From DASQWP01 sp050697555 (GTDB taxonomy: Bacteria > Actinomycetota > Thermoleophilia > Gaiellales > Gaiellaceae), in assembly GCA_050697555.1 (NCBI GenBank), contig JBOHAD010000014.1:1-43048 (forward strand): 43,048 nucleotides of DNA, in the 5' to 3' direction. Below the pieces are notes generated by a model. The model was given only the letters and a program-made list of their open reading frames with translations, was not told the DNA's origin and made no database searches. The stretch's first letter is position 1. Each line of letters begins with the position of its first letter. Below are positions 41,237 to 43,048 of this stretch, piece by piece. Both the position numbers and the translations under genes were made by a program.

Positions 41237-41255
41237 GGTAGGAAAGCTTCCTAAC
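41237..41255. promoter_or_regulatory. ROK-type palindromic operator
   Basis: GGTAGGAA-AGC-TTCCTAAC, seven of eight arm positions symmetric, between the divergent VOC/ABC operon and the ROK gene. It resembles TTAGGAA/TTCCTAA-type sites bound by ROK repressors. It covers the -10 box of the minus-strand promoter. Confidence 0.6.
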
Positions 41256-41276
41256 ACACTCCTCCGCACAGGTCAA
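41248..41276 (-). promoter_or_regulatory. Promoter of the VOC/NitT-type transporter operon
   Basis: On the minus strand TTGACC (41271-41276) and TAGGAA (41248-41253) are 17 bases apart. The -10 hexamer is inside the palindrome, so the bound regulator would block RNA polymerase. Predicted start near 41241, leader about 36 bases containing AAGGAGG. Confidence 0.5.
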
Positions 41277-41280
41277 GCAC

Positions 41281-42513
41281 GTGAACGCCACCCCAACGAG
41301 CGGCTCGCCGCAGCTGATGCGCCGGTTGAACTCGGCGCTCGTCCTGCAGGCGATCCGCGAAGCGGGATCGGCTTCGCGCGCGGAGATCCGCCAGGCGACC
41401 GGGCTCTCGAAGCCCACCGTCCGCGAGGTGGTCGAGTTCCTGCTCCGGACGGGTTACGTCAGCGAGGCGGTCGCGGGCGATCGAGACGGCGGCGGACGGC
41501 CTGGCCCGCGCGCCCGCGTCCTCACCTTCCGAGCCGACCTCGGCCACGTGCTCGGGATCGACGTCGGCGCGAACAAGATCCTGGTCCACCTCGCCGACCT
41601 GAGTGGAACGATCCTCGCTTCCGAGCGGCGACGCACGCGGAGCGCGCGGGGCGCCGTCACCGTTCTCAAAACGGTCCGCGCAGCCGTTGAGAAGGCGCTC
41701 GCCGGCGCCGGGGTCGACCGAGAGAGCCTGATGGCCGTCGCGGTGGGGACGCCCGGGGTCGTCGACCCGGCCTCGGGCCGGATCGCGCTCGCCCCGCAGC
41801 TTCCCGGCTGGGAGGGCCTCGAGCTCGGGCAGGCGCTCGGCAGCTCGTTCCCTTGCCCCGTGCTCGTCGAGAACGAGGTCCGGCTGTCCATCCTCGCGGA
41901 GTGCTGGCGGGGCGTCGCCCAGGGCATCGACGACGCCGTGTACGTCCAGATCGGCGTCGGGATCGGCGGCGGGATTCTCATCGGCGGCGAGCTCTATCGC
42001 GGCGCCGACGGCGCTGCGGGCGAGATCGGCTACCTCCCGTACCCCGACGGGAAGCCGCTGGCAGATGGCCCGGGCCCCTTCGAGCACGCGGCCGGCGGCA
42101 GCGCCTTCGCGCGGCTCGGGCGCGAGGCGGCCGCAGGGGACGAGGGAACGCTCTTGCGCGAGATGGCCGGCGGCGATCCCGAGGCGGTGGACGCGGAAGT
42201 CGTCTTCGCGGCGGCCGCCCAGGGGGACGAGGCCGCCCGCACGATCGTCGCGGACGTGACACGGACGCTCGCGAACGGCATCGCCGCTGTGGTCGCCGTC
42301 CTCAACCCCGCCACCGTGATCGTCGGCGGCGGGCTCTCCCGCGCGGGCGCAGCGCTCCTCGAGCCGCTCGAGCGCCACGTCGTCGAGCGGGTCCCGGTAC
42401 CGCCGCGGCTCGTGCTCTCCTCGCTCGGCGAGGAGTCGGTCGCGCTTGGCGCCGTCCGCCTCGCTCTACAGCGGGCGGACGAGCGACTCTTCTCCTTCGC
42501 GGAGGCGAGCTAG
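41281..42513 (+). CDS. ROK-family transcriptional regulator
   Basis: A 410-residue repressor of the NagC/XylR type. Residues about 15-75 are a winged helix-turn-helix (LVLQAIREAGSASRAEIRQATGLSKPTVREVVEFLLRTGYV). Residues about 85-400 are a ROK sugar-kinase fold with the phosphate loop IDVGANK near 92-98 and the block GVGIGGGILIGGELYRGADGAAGEIGYL near 225-252. Two features argue against kinase activity: the usual END catalytic block reads VENEVRLS, and the CxCGxxGCxE zinc motif after GEIG is replaced by a Cys-free GPFEHAAGG stretch. It is divergent from the VOC/ABC operon with a palindrome between, so it should repress that operon and perhaps itself. GTG start. Confidence 0.9.
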   Translation: MNATPTSGSPQLMRRLNSALVLQAIREAGSASRAEIRQATGLSKPTVREVVEFLLRTGYVSEAVAGDRDGGGRPGPRARVLTFRADLGHVLGIDVGANKILVHLADLSGTILASERRRTRSARGAVTVLKTVRAAVEKALAGAGVDRESLMAVAVGTPGVVDPASGRIALAPQLPGWEGLELGQALGSSFPCPVLVENEVRLSILAECWRGVAQGIDDAVYVQIGVGIGGGILIGGELYRGADGAAGEIGYLPYPDGKPLADGPGPFEHAAGGSAFARLGREAAAGDEGTLLREMAGGDPEAVDAEVVFAAAAQGDEAARTIVADVTRTLANGIAAVVAVLNPATVIVGGGLSRAGAALLEPLERHVVERVPVPPRLVLSSLGEESVALGAVRLALQRADERLFSFAEAS

Positions 42514-42514
42514 C

Positions 42515-43048
42515 GTGCGCGTGCTCGGGGTCGGAGCACACCCGGACGATCTCGAGATTCTGTGCGGCGGCACGCTCGCCCGCTACGTCGAGGAGCGTCA
42601 CGACGTCGTCATGTGCCACGCAACGAAGGGCGACCGCGGGAGCTTCGAGTACACCTCCGAGGAGGTGGCGCGGATCCGCCACGGCGAGGCGGGCCGGGCG
42701 GCGGAGATCGCCGGCGCGGAACACGTCTCGCTCGGACTCTCGGACGGCGAGGTCGACGCGTCGGACCCGGCCCAGAGGCGGCTCGTCGTCGACCTCGTCC
42801 GGGACACCCGGCCCGACGTGATCATCACGCACTCGACCGGCGACTACATGGCCGATCACAACGAGATCTCGAAACTGGTCTTCGACTCCAGCTTCCTTTC
42901 GAGCCTCCCCCTCTACGACACTGGGAAGCCGTACCATTCCGTCGTCCCCCCGATCTACTTCATGGAGACCGTGATGGGGCTCGGGTTCAGGCCGACCGAG
43001 TTCGTCGACGTGACGGGGACGATGGACAAGAAGGTGCGCATGCTCGAG
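42515..43048 (+). CDS. PIG-L family deacetylase (3' end outside window)
   Basis: 178 codons are visible and the frame is open at the window edge. The zinc-binding motif AHPDDLE begins at residue 8 (His9, Asp11, Asp12), followed by CHATKGDRGSF and the second metal block DYMADHNEIS near residues 109-118. The family (LmbE/PIG-L, MshB, Mca, BshB) removes N-acetyl groups from GlcNAc-type conjugates. The GTG start is one base after the ROK stop, so both are one transcript; this links the regulator to an amino-sugar or N-acyl substrate. Family members are usually 220-290 residues, so about a quarter to a third is missing. Confidence 0.9.
   Translation, partial: MRVLGVGAHPDDLEILCGGTLARYVEERHDVVMCHATKGDRGSFEYTSEEVARIRHGEAGRAAEIAGAEHVSLGLSDGEVDASDPAQRRLVVDLVRDTRPDVIITHSTGDYMADHNEISKLVFDSSFLSSLPLYDTGKPYHSVVPPIYFMETVMGLGFRPTEFVDVTGTMDKKVRMLE

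Overview
The window is very GC-rich with strong G/C third positions, start codons that are often GTG (occasionally TTG), tightly packed genes, and many 4-base GTGA or ATGA stop/start overlaps. A short primary sigma factor, a MoeZ/CysO/CysM/Mec-type cysteine pathway, an SSI-like inhibitor domain and probable leaderless promoters point to an Actinomycetota bacterium. A deep lineage such as Thermoleophilia is plausible, but that placement is inference. No rRNA, tRNA, CRISPR array, IS element or phage gene was seen. No gene-free stretch exceeds about 185 bases.

Region 1 (1-7.6 kb) is mixed housekeeping: a PRC-barrel protein, a type-1 copper lipoprotein, a DUF488 protein, a YtcJ-like amidohydrolase, a small coiled-coil membrane protein, an HxlR regulator, an M20 dipeptidase, the primary sigma factor and a TPR protein. 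Several genes have a -10 box 6-10 bases before the start codon, suggesting leaderless mRNAs.

Region 2 (7.6-10.4 kb) is a compact CysO-type cysteine synthesis operon: a rhodanese-MoeB (MoeZ-like) activator, a ubiquitin-like CysO domain in one reading frame with CysM, and a JAMM peptidase (Mec). The diglycine that must be a free C-terminus in CysO is internal here. This is the most interesting observation in the window.

Region 3 (10.4-20.0 kb) holds small lipoproteins (one SSI-like), a pterin dehydratase whose start codon lies in a perfect 14-bp hairpin, a 1750-residue secreted ThuA/sugar-dehydrogenase/PKD/CBM protein, and a xylose-isomerase-like/xylulokinase pair.

Region 4 (20.1-35.3 kb) is a 15-gene plus-strand operon: a complete LIV-type ABC transporter, two Tm-1-like proteins, a PEP-hydrolase-like TIM barrel, a cupin, an FAD-linked oxidase, two sugar isomerase/epimerases, a creatininase-family hydrolase, a DeoR regulator and a Gfo/Idh/MocA dehydrogenase. 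A promoter and a 20-bp-period direct repeat lie in front. Region 5 (35.2-41.2 kb, minus strand) is a second, convergent catabolic operon: a VOC protein, a NitT/TauT-type ABC transporter, an epimerase, a creatininase-family protein and a Gfo/Idh/MocA dehydrogenase. A divergent ROK regulator, with a palindromic operator between, is followed by a PIG-L deacetylase cut by the window end. Regions 4 and 5 reuse the same three enzyme types with different transporters, which suggests two related but uncharacterised routes for sugar-like or glycoside substrates.
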